Notes: generated by a model not told the origin, from the letters alone. Shown: positions 1 to 9,464, counted from the stretch's first letter. The stretch: DNA of 64,000 nucleotides from Corynebacterium sp. MSK297 (GCF_030232885.1 NZ_JASPGD010000009.1:1-64000); one strand, 5' to 3'. Numbers and translations: made by a program.

Positions 1-140
1 GTTTGGTTTAGCATGTTGAGAAAATGATTGTTTTGTTGTGTTTGCGTCCACTATGCAGTGTTTGACACACCACGCTTTTGTGTGTGGTCAACGGATACAT
101 GATCCGAGCCGGTTGGGTTGGTTGTGTTGTCTGGTTGGTT
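1..140 (+). other. probable 23S-5S rRNA spacer
   Basis: This non-coding stretch lies directly upstream of the 5S rRNA. It is T/G-rich and has no credible gene. Because a 5S gene follows immediately, it is most likely the internal transcribed spacer of an rRNA operon whose 16S and 23S genes lie before the window. That is inference from position; the 23S 3' end itself is not recognised here. Confidence 0.55.
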
Positions 141-262
141 GTGTCGGTGGTTTATAGCGGCAGGGAAACGCCCGGTCCCTTTCCGAACCCGGAAGCTAAG
201 CCTGCGTCGCGCTGATGGTACTGCACTCGGGAGGGTGTGGGAGAGTAGGTTGCTGCCGACAC
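141..262 (+). rRNA. rrf: 5S ribosomal RNA
   Basis: The sequence contains the typical actinobacterial 5S core: AGCGGCAGGGAAACGCCCGG, then CCGAACCCGGAAGCTAAG, then GATGGTACTGCACTCGGGAGG and GTGGGAGAGTAGG. The ends were set from helix I: positions 141-147 (GTGTCGG) pair with 256-262 (CCGACAC), giving a length of about 120 nt as expected. It is the last gene of an rRNA operon that begins outside the window. The exact mature ends are uncertain by a few bases. Confidence 0.95.
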
Positions 263-278
263 TAATAATTTCATGTTT

Positions 279-351
279 GGGTCTGTTGGTTGTGTTTTGT
301 TGTGTGCGCTCTTTTGTTGGGTGCGACGCAACAGACAACACCAACAGGCCC
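279..351 (+). terminator. probable rRNA operon terminator
   Basis: A long imperfect inverted repeat: GGGTCTGTTGG at 279-289 faces CCAACAGGCCC at 341-351, and pairing continues inward with G-T pairs. It starts 16 nt after the 5S gene, the right place for rRNA operon termination. There is no long T-run after it, so the call rests on the stem and its position. Confidence 0.55.
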
Positions 352-510
352 ATTCTCGTATGTGTGCATGCTCCTTCCAGGGGATCGTTTTCGCTGGGCT
401 TGAACAACCCTGTTCACCCGGTGCCCGATACTTTGCGGTGATGCAATAGGCCTTGTCGCCAGTCAGGTACGCTCGTACGGTAATGACGTTCACACCGCAC
501 TGGAGGCACC

Positions 511-1332
511 GTGGAGCTTATTTCCGGGGTTTTACTTTTTAGCATGGGAATATTGGCGGGAATAATTAATTCCGCCGTAGGCTCGGGATCTTTGTTGACT
601 CTCCCAGTCCTCCTAGCATTAGGCATCCCACCTGGGGTGGCGGTACGAACCAACACCATTGGCATGATGTTCGCGTCATTCGGCACTGTCTACGGGTTCC
701 GAAGAGAGATTTCGCGTGAACTCTCTCATTTGATTCCTATGAGCATTGCCACCATCGTGTTTTCAGCCCTCGGTTCAATCCTCTTACTTGGGGCGTCTAC
801 GCGCGCCCTTGACTTCGTTATTCCCGTTCTGATTGTATTCGCGCTCGCTCTTGTTATTTTTCAACAGCGCATTATTCGGATGCTCTCCCGTTGGAATCCC
901 CGTCGTAAAACAATTGAAAGTAAAGCAGCACCAAAAGCTGATGTCCATGAACCGGTGGGGAGCTCTTATCGTAAACCCGGTCTTATCGCACCCATGGGAC
1001 TTGCGGCTATGTACGGAGGATTTTTCACTGCGGCACAGGGCATTCTTTACATGGCGATTCTCGGAGTCGGTACCGGACGCTCCTTTAAAGACGTTAACCC
1101 GGCCAAGAATTTTCTTTCTATGCTTGTCAACGTCACAGCCGCAGTTGTGTACGCCATAGCGTTTTTCTGCTTCGGTTCCGAGGTCCTGTGGATTGGTGTA
1201 GTGATTTTGGCCTGTGGAGGCCTTCTTGGCGGAGTGGTTGGCGCACGCATTGCCAAGAAAGTCTCCAACAACGTGCTGAAGTCAGTCATCGTCGTCGTTG
1301 CCTTAGTCGCACTGGTGCGCCAATTCATTTGA
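511..1332 (+). CDS. TauE/SafE-family (DUF81) membrane permease
   Basis: A 273-residue polytopic inner-membrane protein with about eight hydrophobic segments. Two Gly-rich repeats stand out: one near the N terminus (ISGVLLFSMGILAGIINSAV, then GSGSLLTLP) and one in the middle (GLAAMYGGFFTAAQGILYM). This two-repeat layout is typical of the TauE/SafE family, which is linked to export of sulfite, sulfoacetate and other organosulfur anions. The substrate here cannot be read from sequence. A charged loop of about 35 residues separates the halves. Translation starts at GTG with GGAGG at 502-506, four bases upstream. It stands alone between the rRNA operon and a convergent phosphoesterase gene. Confidence 0.8.
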   Translation: MELISGVLLFSMGILAGIINSAVGSGSLLTLPVLLALGIPPGVAVRTNTIGMMFASFGTVYGFRREISRELSHLIPMSIATIVFSALGSILLLGASTRALDFVIPVLIVFALALVIFQQRIIRMLSRWNPRRKTIESKAAPKADVHEPVGSSYRKPGLIAPMGLAAMYGGFFTAAQGILYMAILGVGTGRSFKDVNPAKNFLSMLVNVTAAVVYAIAFFCFGSEVLWIGVVILACGGLLGGVVGARIAKKVSNNVLKSVIVVVALVALVRQFI

Positions 1333-1459
1333 CGAGGGGCCGTCCAGATCTAATTATTGCCGAGTACGCGAATCATTAGAATGCGTCGTTTTCCTCAGCC
1401 ATAAGCCATTCCGCTGGCACCGGTGCTGCAGTGCTGCTTTATGGTAGCCGATTAGCGTA

Positions 1460-3304
1460 TTACTCTTTAGAGATTCCATACGAATCGCGAAGAGTCACTG
1501 TTCGCTTACCGTCACCGTGCACATCGCCCTCAACGCTGTAAAAATCTATCTTGAAGGTGCTGTCAGTAACGGTGTAGACAGCAAAGTGTTGGTGCTGCGA
1601 TTGACGATCATTGGAGTGCGACTCCGCGAAATCAGTTGAGTCATCCGGCTGCTCCGCAATATCAAATAGACTGTTCCAGTAGTCGGTGTCCGTTTCATCC
1701 ATCCAGTCGAGCTTGGGTCGAACTTTCGCGACGTGGTCAGCGCCTTTTTGATAGATGGCGTCATAGGCTTTGGTTCCAGAAGTATTCGGGATCACGTATG
1801 TTACTCCAGCAGGATTAACGTGATGCTCGACGCCATCGATGAGCTTCTTTTCAGTATTTTCGACTGCACCGTAGCTGAAGTTATCGGGAGTATAAACCAA
1901 AGATTTCGTTCGCGTGAGGTTGTGATCATGGCCTTGCATGACTACGTCGACACCGAGCTCGTCGGCAAGCTGGACGAAGTCTTCACGGGTGACCTGTACA
2001 TCCTCATCTTGGAGTGCGTGGTACGAGGCGGAATATACCGGCTTATGGTAAGCCAAGATGACCCAGTTGGCGCCGTTTTCGCGTGCCTGCGCAATGTCCT
2101 GCTTTGCCCACTCCATTTGCTTCTGACCAATGGCGCCTTGTTCCGGGTTGTCGTCGGATTCCTTATTGTCGTTGGTGTTCAGTACCACAAAGTGTGCGCC
2201 GGAATGATCAAAAGAATAATATGAGCCGCCGGTAACGGCACCGTTGGTGATTGGCACATTGGTGTGGTCGTTAAACGACTCTAAATTCTTGCCGTCTTGG
2301 TAACGCAATCGGTATTCGTCATGGTTTCCTGGGGTATAAGCATGCGGAAGGTGTAGGTTCGACTCGCGTGACATATCCAGGTTGTCGACCCACTCATCTT
2401 CAACTGATGCGGTTTCTACGAAGTCGCCGGTATGCAAGGCGAACAAAGCGTCTGGTGCGGTCTCACGGGCCAATTGCAGAGTATTCGCGCCGTAAGCTGC
2501 CTCATTATTCACGTTGGCGTTCCAATAAGCGTTTTGCGTATCGGTATAGTGAATGAAACTAAATTCCTCGGCATCGGCAGCTGAAGTACGGAAACTACCT
2601 ACTTCTGAAAAGCCTTCTTCTTCGGAACCAACCTCGAAAAAGTATTGCGTGCCAGGCTCCAGACCGGTTGCAGTGGCTTTGTTGGTGTGCTCTGTGACCT
2701 CGTGGAGTTCGAGAAAACCTAAGTCAGAGCCCGCACCGGTCCAGTCCGTGTTACTGCGGTCTAGCTGCTCATCGGTGAAGTAGCCGTGCACTTCTTCCGG
2801 TTTGCCGTCGTCGTCAAGCAAGAAATCGCCGTCCTCATCGGTAGCGATATCAGCATAGATATAGAAGCCATCTTTGTCGCGTTCGGCATACTCACTGATG
2901 ACTTCCGCAGTTTCCGCTGGGAACTCCAGCGGCTCAGCCATGCCCGCATCTGTGGACACACGCACCATCGTTCCCGGCACATCGTCAGTGGTGTACCAGT
3001 TAAATGACATCTGCGTAGATGGATCTTCTGGCACGTTCATCGCGATGCGGTTCGGCAAATTATTTTTTGCTACCGGCGCTACCTCCGGTTTTTCTGCCAA
3101 AAGTTCCACGGTTTGCGAGCCAATCTCCGCGGTTCCATCATGGCCACCGTTCGTTGGATGCGTTACGGCGACTGAATTTGCATTAGAGGCAGCTCCGTTG
3201 CCGTCTGCAGCATCATCGTTGGCTGATGTTGCGCAACCACCCAGCAATAATGTGCAGCACATTACTGCAATGAGCGAACGCTTTTTCGTCTTGTTCTCCA
3301 CCAC
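1460..3304 (-). CDS. secreted lipoprotein metallophosphoesterase (purple acid phosphatase-like)
   Basis: An exported phosphoesterase of about 614 residues. It begins with a charged N-region and a hydrophobic segment ending in a lipobox (LLGGC), so it is probably a lipoprotein on the outer face of the membrane. An N-terminal fibronectin-like domain (about residues 80-240) precedes a calcineurin-type metal-binding domain with all its motifs: HYTDTQ, HTGDF, PGNHDE, LAYHKP and QGHDHN. These are the di-metal ligands of purple-acid-phosphatase-like enzymes. I chose the GTG at 3304, preceded by AAAAGGG; a TTG at 3325 in the same frame would add seven residues and has no ribosome binding site. The substrate is unknown; phosphate scavenging from extracellular phosphoesters is a reasonable inference. 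Confidence 0.82.
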   Translation of the reverse strand: MVENKTKKRSLIAVMCCTLLLGGCATSANDDAADGNGAASNANSVAVTHPTNGGHDGTAEIGSQTVELLAEKPEVAPVAKNNLPNRIAMNVPEDPSTQMSFNWYTTDDVPGTMVRVSTDAGMAEPLEFPAETAEVISEYAERDKDGFYIYADIATDEDGDFLLDDDGKPEEVHGYFTDEQLDRSNTDWTGAGSDLGFLELHEVTEHTNKATATGLEPGTQYFFEVGSEEEGFSEVGSFRTSAADAEEFSFIHYTDTQNAYWNANVNNEAAYGANTLQLARETAPDALFALHTGDFVETASVEDEWVDNLDMSRESNLHLPHAYTPGNHDEYRLRYQDGKNLESFNDHTNVPITNGAVTGGSYYSFDHSGAHFVVLNTNDNKESDDNPEQGAIGQKQMEWAKQDIAQARENGANWVILAYHKPVYSASYHALQDEDVQVTREDFVQLADELGVDVVMQGHDHNLTRTKSLVYTPDNFSYGAVENTEKKLIDGVEHHVNPAGVTYVIPNTSGTKAYDAIYQKGADHVAKVRPKLDWMDETDTDYWNSLFDIAEQPDDSTDFAESHSNDRQSQHQHFAVYTVTDSTFKIDFYSVEGDVHGDGKRTVTLRDSYGISKE

Positions 3305-3459
3305 GAAAATCGGATCCCTTTTCAAACTGTGTGCATGGACACGTAATAGTGTGCCGTGGTGGGATTGATTGCGGGTTACCGCGCAGTAATAGCCGTATGA
3401 ACTTTCATTAACCCTGTGGTGAAGTTTGGAGAGGCCGTACAGATTGCGCGGCCAAACAC

Positions 3460-4116
3460 TTAACTCAGGCGTAACAGATCAAAGCGGGTGTCTTGCACCT
3501 CGTCTAGCCGATCAATATTCTTCTGCAACGTGGTCCATTGATCATGCGCAATAGACGTGCGTGCAATACGTACTACCTCTGCTTCCGGGGTGCCCCAGGC
3601 AATCGGCATGGGGCTAATCTGCGCCCAAGTATCCGGCCCAGAAGAATTTCGCTGCAATCGCCCCGAGACCGCCGCAACTGGCACTTGGGCTCCGACCTTT
3701 TTGTGTTCTAAGCCAGGAATATCTGTTACGGTACGCAACGCCAAAGCTGGCTGTGGTTCTGCCTGTGGATCAATAGCGGCGTTGACCAGCGCCATCAGTA
3801 CGACGTCACGCTCATTGACCTTTGCGATTACCGCAGGTGCCAGAGGGTACCGATCATAGAGCTGCTGTGCGGTGCCTACTTTCTTGGAACCAGCCACGCC
3901 CACGATTGCCATAATGATGCCGAATAGGATCAGAGCGATTCCGACGGTGATGCTCCAGCTAGGCTGTACCAACCATGTCACTAGCGCGCCAGCGATAACG
4001 AGAATGCCGCCGAACAACAAGCCAGAGACTAAAAGCCTCCGAGAATCGCGCAGCATCTCGTTGTGTTGTTTCGCAAATGCCTCATCAACCTCGAATTTAA
4101 ATACTTTCATTCCCAT
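3460..4116 (-). CDS. conserved corynebacterial membrane protein, DUF3239-like
   Basis: A 218-residue protein with two adjacent hydrophobic helices (about residues 30-75), forming a membrane hairpin, followed by a soluble domain of about 130 residues. It resembles a corynebacterial protein of unknown function that I tentatively place in DUF3239. I preferred the ATG at 4116 because it has GAAGGG eight bases upstream. An in-frame ATG at 4167 would add a His-rich stretch (STHAHEHTNY) but lacks a good ribosome binding site. It lies just downstream of the XPB helicase on the same strand with an 83-bp gap. No catalytic motif was seen. Confidence 0.6.
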   Translation of the reverse strand: MGMKVFKFEVDEAFAKQHNEMLRDSRRLLVSGLLFGGILVIAGALVTWLVQPSWSITVGIALILFGIIMAIVGVAGSKKVGTAQQLYDRYPLAPAVIAKVNERDVVLMALVNAAIDPQAEPQPALALRTVTDIPGLEHKKVGAQVPVAAVSGRLQRNSSGPDTWAQISPMPIAWGTPEAEVVRIARTSIAHDQWTTLQKNIDRLDEVQDTRFDLLRLS

Positions 4117-4199
4117 GGAAAGACCCTTCGGTGTGTAGTTCGTGTGCTCGTGGGCATGTGTGCTCATACGCTTAGCTGCGTGAATGACCCGAACATCAG

Positions 4200-5870
4200 T
4201 TATTCGTCAAGAAGCTGCAACGCCGGAATATCACCAGCGTCGACCAACCGGTAGCCGTAGCCCTGCTCAGCCAGAAAACGCTGCCGGTGCAGGGCGAATG
4301 TGGCATCGACAGTATCGCGGGTGACTACAGTGTAAAAATAGGCTACCTCGCCGGTTGATTTCGGTCGTAGCAGCCGTCCCAGCCGTTGGGCTTCTTCCTG
4401 CCGGGAGCCAAACGTGCCGGAGACCTGCACGACAACGGCAGTATCCGGCAGATCAATCGAGAAATTCGCCACTTTGGAAACCACCAGGGTCGTAATCTCA
4501 CCAGCCCGGAATTGCGCAAATAACTTTTCGCGCTTCGCCGCTGAGGTGCGGCCATCAATCAGGGGAGCGTCGGTGCGTTGTGCCAAGGCTTTCAATTGCT
4601 CCAAATATGCACCGATCAACAAGGTCTGTTTGCCCCTGTGTTTGGCCAAGATCTTGTCGACGACGTCGAACTTCACCGTCGAGCAGGCTGCCAGACGGTA
4701 CCGGTCCTTAGATGAGGCGGTAGCGTATTCCATCTTCTCGGCACTCGGCATATCTGCCCGCACTTCGATACATTCTGCGGTAGCGATAAAACCTTGTGCT
4801 TCCAATTCTTTCCACGGGGCGTCGTAACGCTTCGGGCCGATCAATGAAAACACATCGCCTTCGCGGCCATCTTCGCGAATGAGGGTGGCCGTCAATCCCA
4901 GGCGGCGTCGGGATTGCAGGTCCGCGGCCATCCGGAAGACCGGGGCCGGAAGTAAGTGCACCTCGTCGTAGATGATTAACCCCCAGTCACGGGAATCAAA
5001 CAGCTCGAGCGCGCGGTATTCACCTTGAGTTTTACGAGTCACTACCTGGTAGGTGGCGATGGTGATTGGCTTGATTTCTTTCTTTTCGCCGGAATATTCC
5101 CCAATTTCCCCGGGACTCAGACTCGTGCGGCGGAGCAACTCATCGCGCCATTGTCGCCCGGCAATCGTGCTGGTCACCAGAATAAGCGTTGTCGCTTGGG
5201 CCTTCGCCATTGCTGCTGCACCGACCATCGTCTTACCCGCACCGCACGGCAACACGACGACACCGGAGCCGCCTTGCCAGAATGATTCGGTGGCATAGCG
5301 CTGATAGTCACGTAGCTGCCAGTCGACGTTTTCTGTCGACAATGACATCGGGTGGGATTCGCCGTCGACGTAGCCGGCGAGATCTTCCACCGGCCAACCG
5401 ACTTTCAGTAGCTCTTGTTTGAGCCGTCCCCGCTCTGAAGGCGGCACCGAAAATGTGTCACCGTCGATACGCGTGCCCAGCATCTCGGAAATGGTGCGGT
5501 GCCGGGAAACTTCCTCGAGCACCACACGCTCGCTAGTTTCCAGAATCAGTCCCTGGGTGGGGTGGTTTTGCAGGCGCAGCCGCCCATAGCGTGACATGGT
5601 TTCGGCGGTATCGACCAACAGTGATTGCGGAACAGGAAACTTCGAGTAGGTTTCCAGGACATCGACTACGTGTTCAGCGTCGAAGCCTGCCGCACGCGCG
5701 TTCCACAATGCGAGCGGGGTAATGCGGTAGGTATGCACATGCTCGGGGGCTTTTTCGAGCTCCGCAAAAGGCGAAAGCGCAACCCGGGCGGCATCTGCTT
5801 GTGGGTGAGCGACTTCGAGCAAACAGGTCTTATCCGATTGCACGATCAACGGGCCATCGCCGAAGGACAC
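4200..5870 (-). CDS. XPB/Ssl2-type DNA repair helicase (ERCC3 family)
   Basis: A 3'-5' superfamily 2 DNA helicase of 556 residues, the bacterial XPB type known from mycobacteria (Rv0861c family). An N-terminal XPB domain (GDGPLIVQSDKT at the start; APEHVHTYRITPLALWNARA) precedes Walker A (LPCGAGKT, about residue 213), a DEVH box (about 302) and the C-terminal helicase motifs, including VVVQVSGTFGSRQEEAQRLG and GRLLRPK. I chose GTG at 5870 because AAAGGAG lies five bases upstream and the product then begins like its homologues. The frame stays open to 5972 without a start signal. The neighbour upstream encodes the XPB-associated partner, the same pairing as in mycobacteria. Confidence 0.9.
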   Translation of the reverse strand: MSFGDGPLIVQSDKTCLLEVAHPQADAARVALSPFAELEKAPEHVHTYRITPLALWNARAAGFDAEHVVDVLETYSKFPVPQSLLVDTAETMSRYGRLRLQNHPTQGLILETSERVVLEEVSRHRTISEMLGTRIDGDTFSVPPSERGRLKQELLKVGWPVEDLAGYVDGESHPMSLSTENVDWQLRDYQRYATESFWQGGSGVVVLPCGAGKTMVGAAAMAKAQATTLILVTSTIAGRQWRDELLRRTSLSPGEIGEYSGEKKEIKPITIATYQVVTRKTQGEYRALELFDSRDWGLIIYDEVHLLPAPVFRMAADLQSRRRLGLTATLIREDGREGDVFSLIGPKRYDAPWKELEAQGFIATAECIEVRADMPSAEKMEYATASSKDRYRLAACSTVKFDVVDKILAKHRGKQTLLIGAYLEQLKALAQRTDAPLIDGRTSAAKREKLFAQFRAGEITTLVVSKVANFSIDLPDTAVVVQVSGTFGSRQEEAQRLGRLLRPKSTGEVAYFYTVVTRDTVDATFALHRQRFLAEQGYGYRLVDAGDIPALQLLDE

Positions 5871-6255
5871 GAATGTTGCTCCTTTCTCGAACACACAGTC
5901 TTTCCTATGGTACTCGCCTGCATCCAGCACCGCGGTGTGAGAAATGAGACGCTTGACGACGTCCGGGCACACATCTGGGAAACTAGCGCGATCGATGCGT
6001 TCGGATTAATGTGTGCAATCAAACGGTAGTAGAGGTGCGTCATGTCAGGGAGGGAAAACCCGTGCCAGGAGTATTTGATGCCGTTGTTGAGTGCCAGCGG
6101 TGCCACCACGTAGGATTCGCCGATCCTGCCCAGGGCTGCGCGGAATGTGGGCACGATCAAGTCGCCATTTTGGTGGCCTAAGCCCGCTAGCTTGCTTTTA
6201 GCTCTTAGCGGCTCATCGCCAGCGGTGCGGCGCGGTATAAACCGTGGGATACCGT
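5871..6255 (-). pseudogene. frameshifted coding remnant of unknown family
   Basis: The gap between the two helicase-locus genes reads like protein on the minus strand. In one frame, from about 6255 to 6004, codons encode a plausible polypeptide including GLGHQNGDLIVPTFRAALG, RIGESYVVAPLALNNGIKYS and WHGFSLPDMTHLYYRLIAHI. A shift of one base near 6000-6008 gives a second coherent stretch, ERIDRASFPDVCPDVVKRLI then SHTAVLDAGEYHRKD, which runs on in frame into the XPB gene. Codon third positions favour C/G as in neighbouring genes. There is no convincing start codon or ribosome binding site. I do not recognise the family. It could be a decayed gene, or a sequencing frameshift in a real one. Confidence 0.42.
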
Positions 6256-8919
6256 TTAGTCGGCGTGCGCGACGTCGATGATGCGGTGTAGGGGAATTCT
6301 CCGCACACTACCATCACCAGCCACTCTGATATCAACATTGCCGCCAAAAATGGAGAGCACGGTGGCACGAACTTGCTGACGTTCGCCTGATTTATTGGCA
6401 TAGCCCACCGCGAGTAATCGTCCGCTGCGTTGCGCGAGCTCCACGGTATTGCTGATTTCTGCGGTAGAAAGGGCCGGAGCCGTGCTTGTCGACGCCGTCT
6501 TGTCGGGCGTTTGTGGCGACGCCGCGCCGGAAGCGCCGGATGATTCCGTGGATGAGCTTGCAGAAGATCCCCTGTCGTGTGGCCCCAGCTTGTCGACGAT
6601 TCTTGCGATACGCGCAGCATCTACCTGCGGTGCAGAAGTCGGCTTTGTGCGTGGTTGGGGGACTCGGGCGGGGCTGAGGCGAATGTCTACGCCGTGCCCA
6701 CTGCGGTCTTCGGCTACTGCATAAAAATTGTGTTGCGCCACAAGCTGTACGACCGCCGCCAGCGGCCGCTGCGAAATCAGCACCGTGGGAGCGATGCGGT
6801 GGATGGCGATTTCTTCGGCTACGGCGGAATGTTCCAGCAGGTCTAAGGTCTCGGGATCTTCACAGCGTAGATACGATACTGCGGGGCCGCCCCGCAAACC
6901 ACCGTGGTGCTGGGCCAGTTCGCGAACCACAGAAATCATGGAGTCCGGCACTGGCGTGAGACTGTGCTCGCGCAAAAACGCAAGTATTTGTTCACCGGAA
7001 CGGCCCGCGTCCAACCCTCGGCGCACGGATGATTCTTCAATGCGATACAGGCTGGCCAAGCCTGGCGATTCTAGCTGTGCGATGAGTTCGAGCTCGCTAC
7101 GCACCGTGTTTTCCAGCGGTCCGGGACACACGATGGTGAAATCAGCTTGTACGATGAACTCACTTACCGCCGCGGGGCAAAGCTTGTGCGCTGCACTAAA
7201 CACCGGGTCGGTTGCTTCTTTTTCGTCGGCAAGCAAGGCCAACGCAGGAGAGCTCAGGCGGCCGTTACTGATGGCGCCGACCCATTCTGCTTCCTGCAGC
7301 AGGGGCGCAAGCCGTGCTTGGGTTTGCTGCGTGATCAGCTTGGGGTACAAAAACAGTAGATCCTGCCACAACTCGTGCTCGGTAATGGGGCCACGTGCGC
7401 TACTACGGGCATAACCTCGGACCACTAGCCGACGATAAGAAGCCAGGCGATGTTGGCTAAATTCCGGATGCAGCAATCTCTGATGAGCTTCTGTGCCGCC
7501 GAATTGTGTGGTGCCACCAGTATCTGGCAGCAAAGTCCACCACGGCCATAGTGAATCGAGCCATCCGCGTAGCAGCATGGTCCAGCGCGTCGGCAAATCA
7601 GCTTCCTGCCACTCATCGGCGCGCCGGGTTGGGGCCAGGTAATTGCCTTCGCCCTCAGCAGGCAGGGGGTGTGGCTCTCCCGTGCCGATGACCCCGGCAG
7701 CATGGGCCAGCGCGACCACGCGATAGACCTCGGCTGTGGTCCGCTCCAGGTGCTGGGCGAGAAGTTTGCTGCTGCGTTGTCCCAGACCACCGTTTTTCAG
7801 CATCGGCACCGGGTGCGTGTCTAAAAGGTCGAGGAGGCTGGAGATTTCCCGGCAGGCTTCTAGCCCGGTGGCAGTGGCCCCGGAATCGGTGGTCTCTTGT
7901 GCGGTGGTGGCACTATTCGACGAGTCCGCAGAGAGCTCGGACTCCGAGGGATTCCGTGCAGGCAGATAATGCGCAGCAACGGCCGCATCGCTGTCCCACA
8001 GCTCAGAGGATATCCGCGAAGAAGGTAGCAAGTGTACATCGGTGGCCGGTAGTCCGCTCACAATGCGGTTGACTGATACTGGCAGGGTGACTGTGGAATC
8101 GTCAATGGCGCGTAGCACGCCGGAGTTGATCATCTGCGTGATCGGATGTTCCGGGTCATCGCTGCGGGCGTGTTTGGTGGTTCCCAGCCCGCCACCGGCG
8201 TGGATGCGCCGCAATATTTCTTGGTGTTTTTCGGGAAGCTTGTCGACGACGTCGGCGGGCACCGATTCTTGGTATAAAAGCCGGTCACGGTGGGAAAGAA
8301 GCTTGTCTACCCGAGCCGGAATCCACATGAGGGAAGTGTCCTCAGTGTCCTCAGGGGCCTGAGGGACGTCGGTGTCCGCAGCGTCCTCAGCGCCCTCGGC
8401 GATTGGGGTCTTCTCCGTAGCAGAGTAGGGGAAGACCAGCGCGTGATCACGGAGTTGCTGCAGAGTTTGCGACAGCAGATCGGCCGTGGAGTTGGTTGCG
8501 GTGACGCTGTGTTGCTTGTCGACGTCTACTGCATAGTTTCCTTCGACGGATGCGTCGGCACGCGGTGGTGGATCCTGGTGCGCATTCTCTAACTGGGTGC
8601 CTGCTAAAACCCGGACTACATCTTTCCGGGAGACCGGTTGAGTATGTGCACCTGTGGCCAGTAAGGCTTCGAGAATTGCGAGTTCGGTGGCATTGCGCTG
8701 TTCAATGGCACGGGCGAGCGAAGCCGGGAGCAGCAGCCGGTGGGCGAGTGTGTGGAGGTCATGTGGCTGCGGTATCGCGATATCAGAGCGGGCCTGTAAA
8801 ACCGTGGCGAGCTGCTGGTTTGTGCGGCTGTGTAGCCACTGTTCGACGAGTTCAGCCGGCGAGCGTGTGATTGGGTGATCAGCCATAATACTGCCAGATT
8901 TTACGCTGTTGAGGTTCAT
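6256..8919 (-). CDS. XPB-associated helicase-domain protein (Rv0862c type)
   Basis: An 887-residue protein of the helicase-associated family that sits beside XPB in actinobacteria. It has no Walker A motif and so is not itself a helicase. The N-terminal half has the winged-helix-like segments seen in homologues (LVEQWLHSRTNQQLATVLQA, ELAILEALLATG), interrupted by low-complexity acidic linkers near residues 110-200 and 325-350. A conserved middle domain (about 590-760) resembles the Helicase_C_3 region. The C terminus (LLAVGYANKSGERQQVRATV) resembles a WYL-like regulatory fold. A role as partner of XPB in DNA repair is inferred from gene pairing. The start at 8919 has a weak ribosome binding site; an in-frame ATG at 8886 is possible. 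Confidence 0.8.
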   Translation of the reverse strand: MNLNSVKSGSIMADHPITRSPAELVEQWLHSRTNQQLATVLQARSDIAIPQPHDLHTLAHRLLLPASLARAIEQRNATELAILEALLATGAHTQPVSRKDVVRVLAGTQLENAHQDPPPRADASVEGNYAVDVDKQHSVTATNSTADLLSQTLQQLRDHALVFPYSATEKTPIAEGAEDAADTDVPQAPEDTEDTSLMWIPARVDKLLSHRDRLLYQESVPADVVDKLPEKHQEILRRIHAGGGLGTTKHARSDDPEHPITQMINSGVLRAIDDSTVTLPVSVNRIVSGLPATDVHLLPSSRISSELWDSDAAVAAHYLPARNPSESELSADSSNSATTAQETTDSGATATGLEACREISSLLDLLDTHPVPMLKNGGLGQRSSKLLAQHLERTTAEVYRVVALAHAAGVIGTGEPHPLPAEGEGNYLAPTRRADEWQEADLPTRWTMLLRGWLDSLWPWWTLLPDTGGTTQFGGTEAHQRLLHPEFSQHRLASYRRLVVRGYARSSARGPITEHELWQDLLFLYPKLITQQTQARLAPLLQEAEWVGAISNGRLSSPALALLADEKEATDPVFSAAHKLCPAAVSEFIVQADFTIVCPGPLENTVRSELELIAQLESPGLASLYRIEESSVRRGLDAGRSGEQILAFLREHSLTPVPDSMISVVRELAQHHGGLRGGPAVSYLRCEDPETLDLLEHSAVAEEIAIHRIAPTVLISQRPLAAVVQLVAQHNFYAVAEDRSGHGVDIRLSPARVPQPRTKPTSAPQVDAARIARIVDKLGPHDRGSSASSSTESSGASGAASPQTPDKTASTSTAPALSTAEISNTVELAQRSGRLLAVGYANKSGERQQVRATVLSIFGGNVDIRVAGDGSVRRIPLHRIIDVAHAD

Positions 8920-8966
8920 AGTTGGTCCGCTTACTTTTTGCGGAGATTTTTGGCAGAATAAGGTTT

Positions 8967-9149
8967 ATGGCGAACGTAGAAAAATTTAACCCTGCATGGC
9001 CGACTCACCTGGAAGATGGTGATCACCCGGTTACTGAGCTGCATTCCAAATTGACTGGCGCTTCCAGTCCTTTCGGCGATGATTTGGTGCTGCCGATTCC
9101 TGCCGAAAAGCTCAACTACGTGCACCCGTACACGCGTATTAATAAATAA
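8967..9149 (+). CDS. small conserved protein (Rv0863-like position)
   Basis: A 60-residue acidic soluble protein beginning MANVEKFNPAWPTHLEDGDH and ending YVHPYTRINK. The ATG at 8967 follows AATAAGG at a normal distance. A GTG at 8922 in the same frame would add 15 residues and overlap the divergent promoter area, so it is less likely. The gene is divergent from the helicase-associated gene, the position of Rv0863 in mycobacteria, which supports it as a real gene. No function is known to me and no motif is visible. Confidence 0.7.
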   Translation: MANVEKFNPAWPTHLEDGDHPVTELHSKLTGASSPFGDDLVLPIPAEKLNYVHPYTRINK

Positions 9150-9161
9150 GTATTAGGCACA

Positions 9162-9189
9162 GGGCTTTGCACACTAGGGTGCAAAGCCC
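9162..9189. terminator. hairpin after the small conserved gene
   Basis: A perfect 11-bp stem: GGGCTTTGCAC (9162-9172) pairs with GTGCAAAGCCC (9179-9189) around a 6-nt loop. It lies 13 nt after the stop codon of the gene ending at 9149. There is no T-run after it, so it may be a stabilising 3' hairpin or an I-shaped terminator. Confidence 0.6.
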
Positions 9190-9298
9190 CTGCGGTCACG
9201 GCTAGCGACGTTGTGGTCACGGTTGGTTCCGAACACGCTTTCAGCGCAGCCGCGGTTTACGCGGTTTGCTCTGCCTGCACGTGACTTTCTGACATAGC

Positions 9299-9340
9299 AA
9301 AACCTCCGGTACTCGTTTGCTTCAGTACTGGAGGTTTTCT
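9299..9340. terminator. bidirectional rho-independent terminator
   Basis: AACCTCCGGTACT (9301-9313) pairs with AGTACTGGAGGTT (9324-9336) with one mismatch. TTTT follows on the plus strand, and on the minus strand GGAGG is followed by TTTTGC. It lies between two convergent genes, the small ORF and rpf1, and can serve both. The rest of 9150-9464 shows no gene. Confidence 0.75.
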
Positions 9341-9464
9341 GTTTCTTACAGCGGCTTGGATTCTAGGGCTTGTTACAGTGTGCCGTAGCTTAGCTTGGGC
9401 GCCTTAGCTTGGGCGCTTTAAGCCTGACAAGAACCTATCAGAGCCGTTGAGGGCTTATGGGCTT

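Noticed and set aside
118-441. Open frames on both strands across the 5S rRNA region
   Set aside because: They overlap the 5S gene and its terminator and have no ribosome binding site or protein-like composition.
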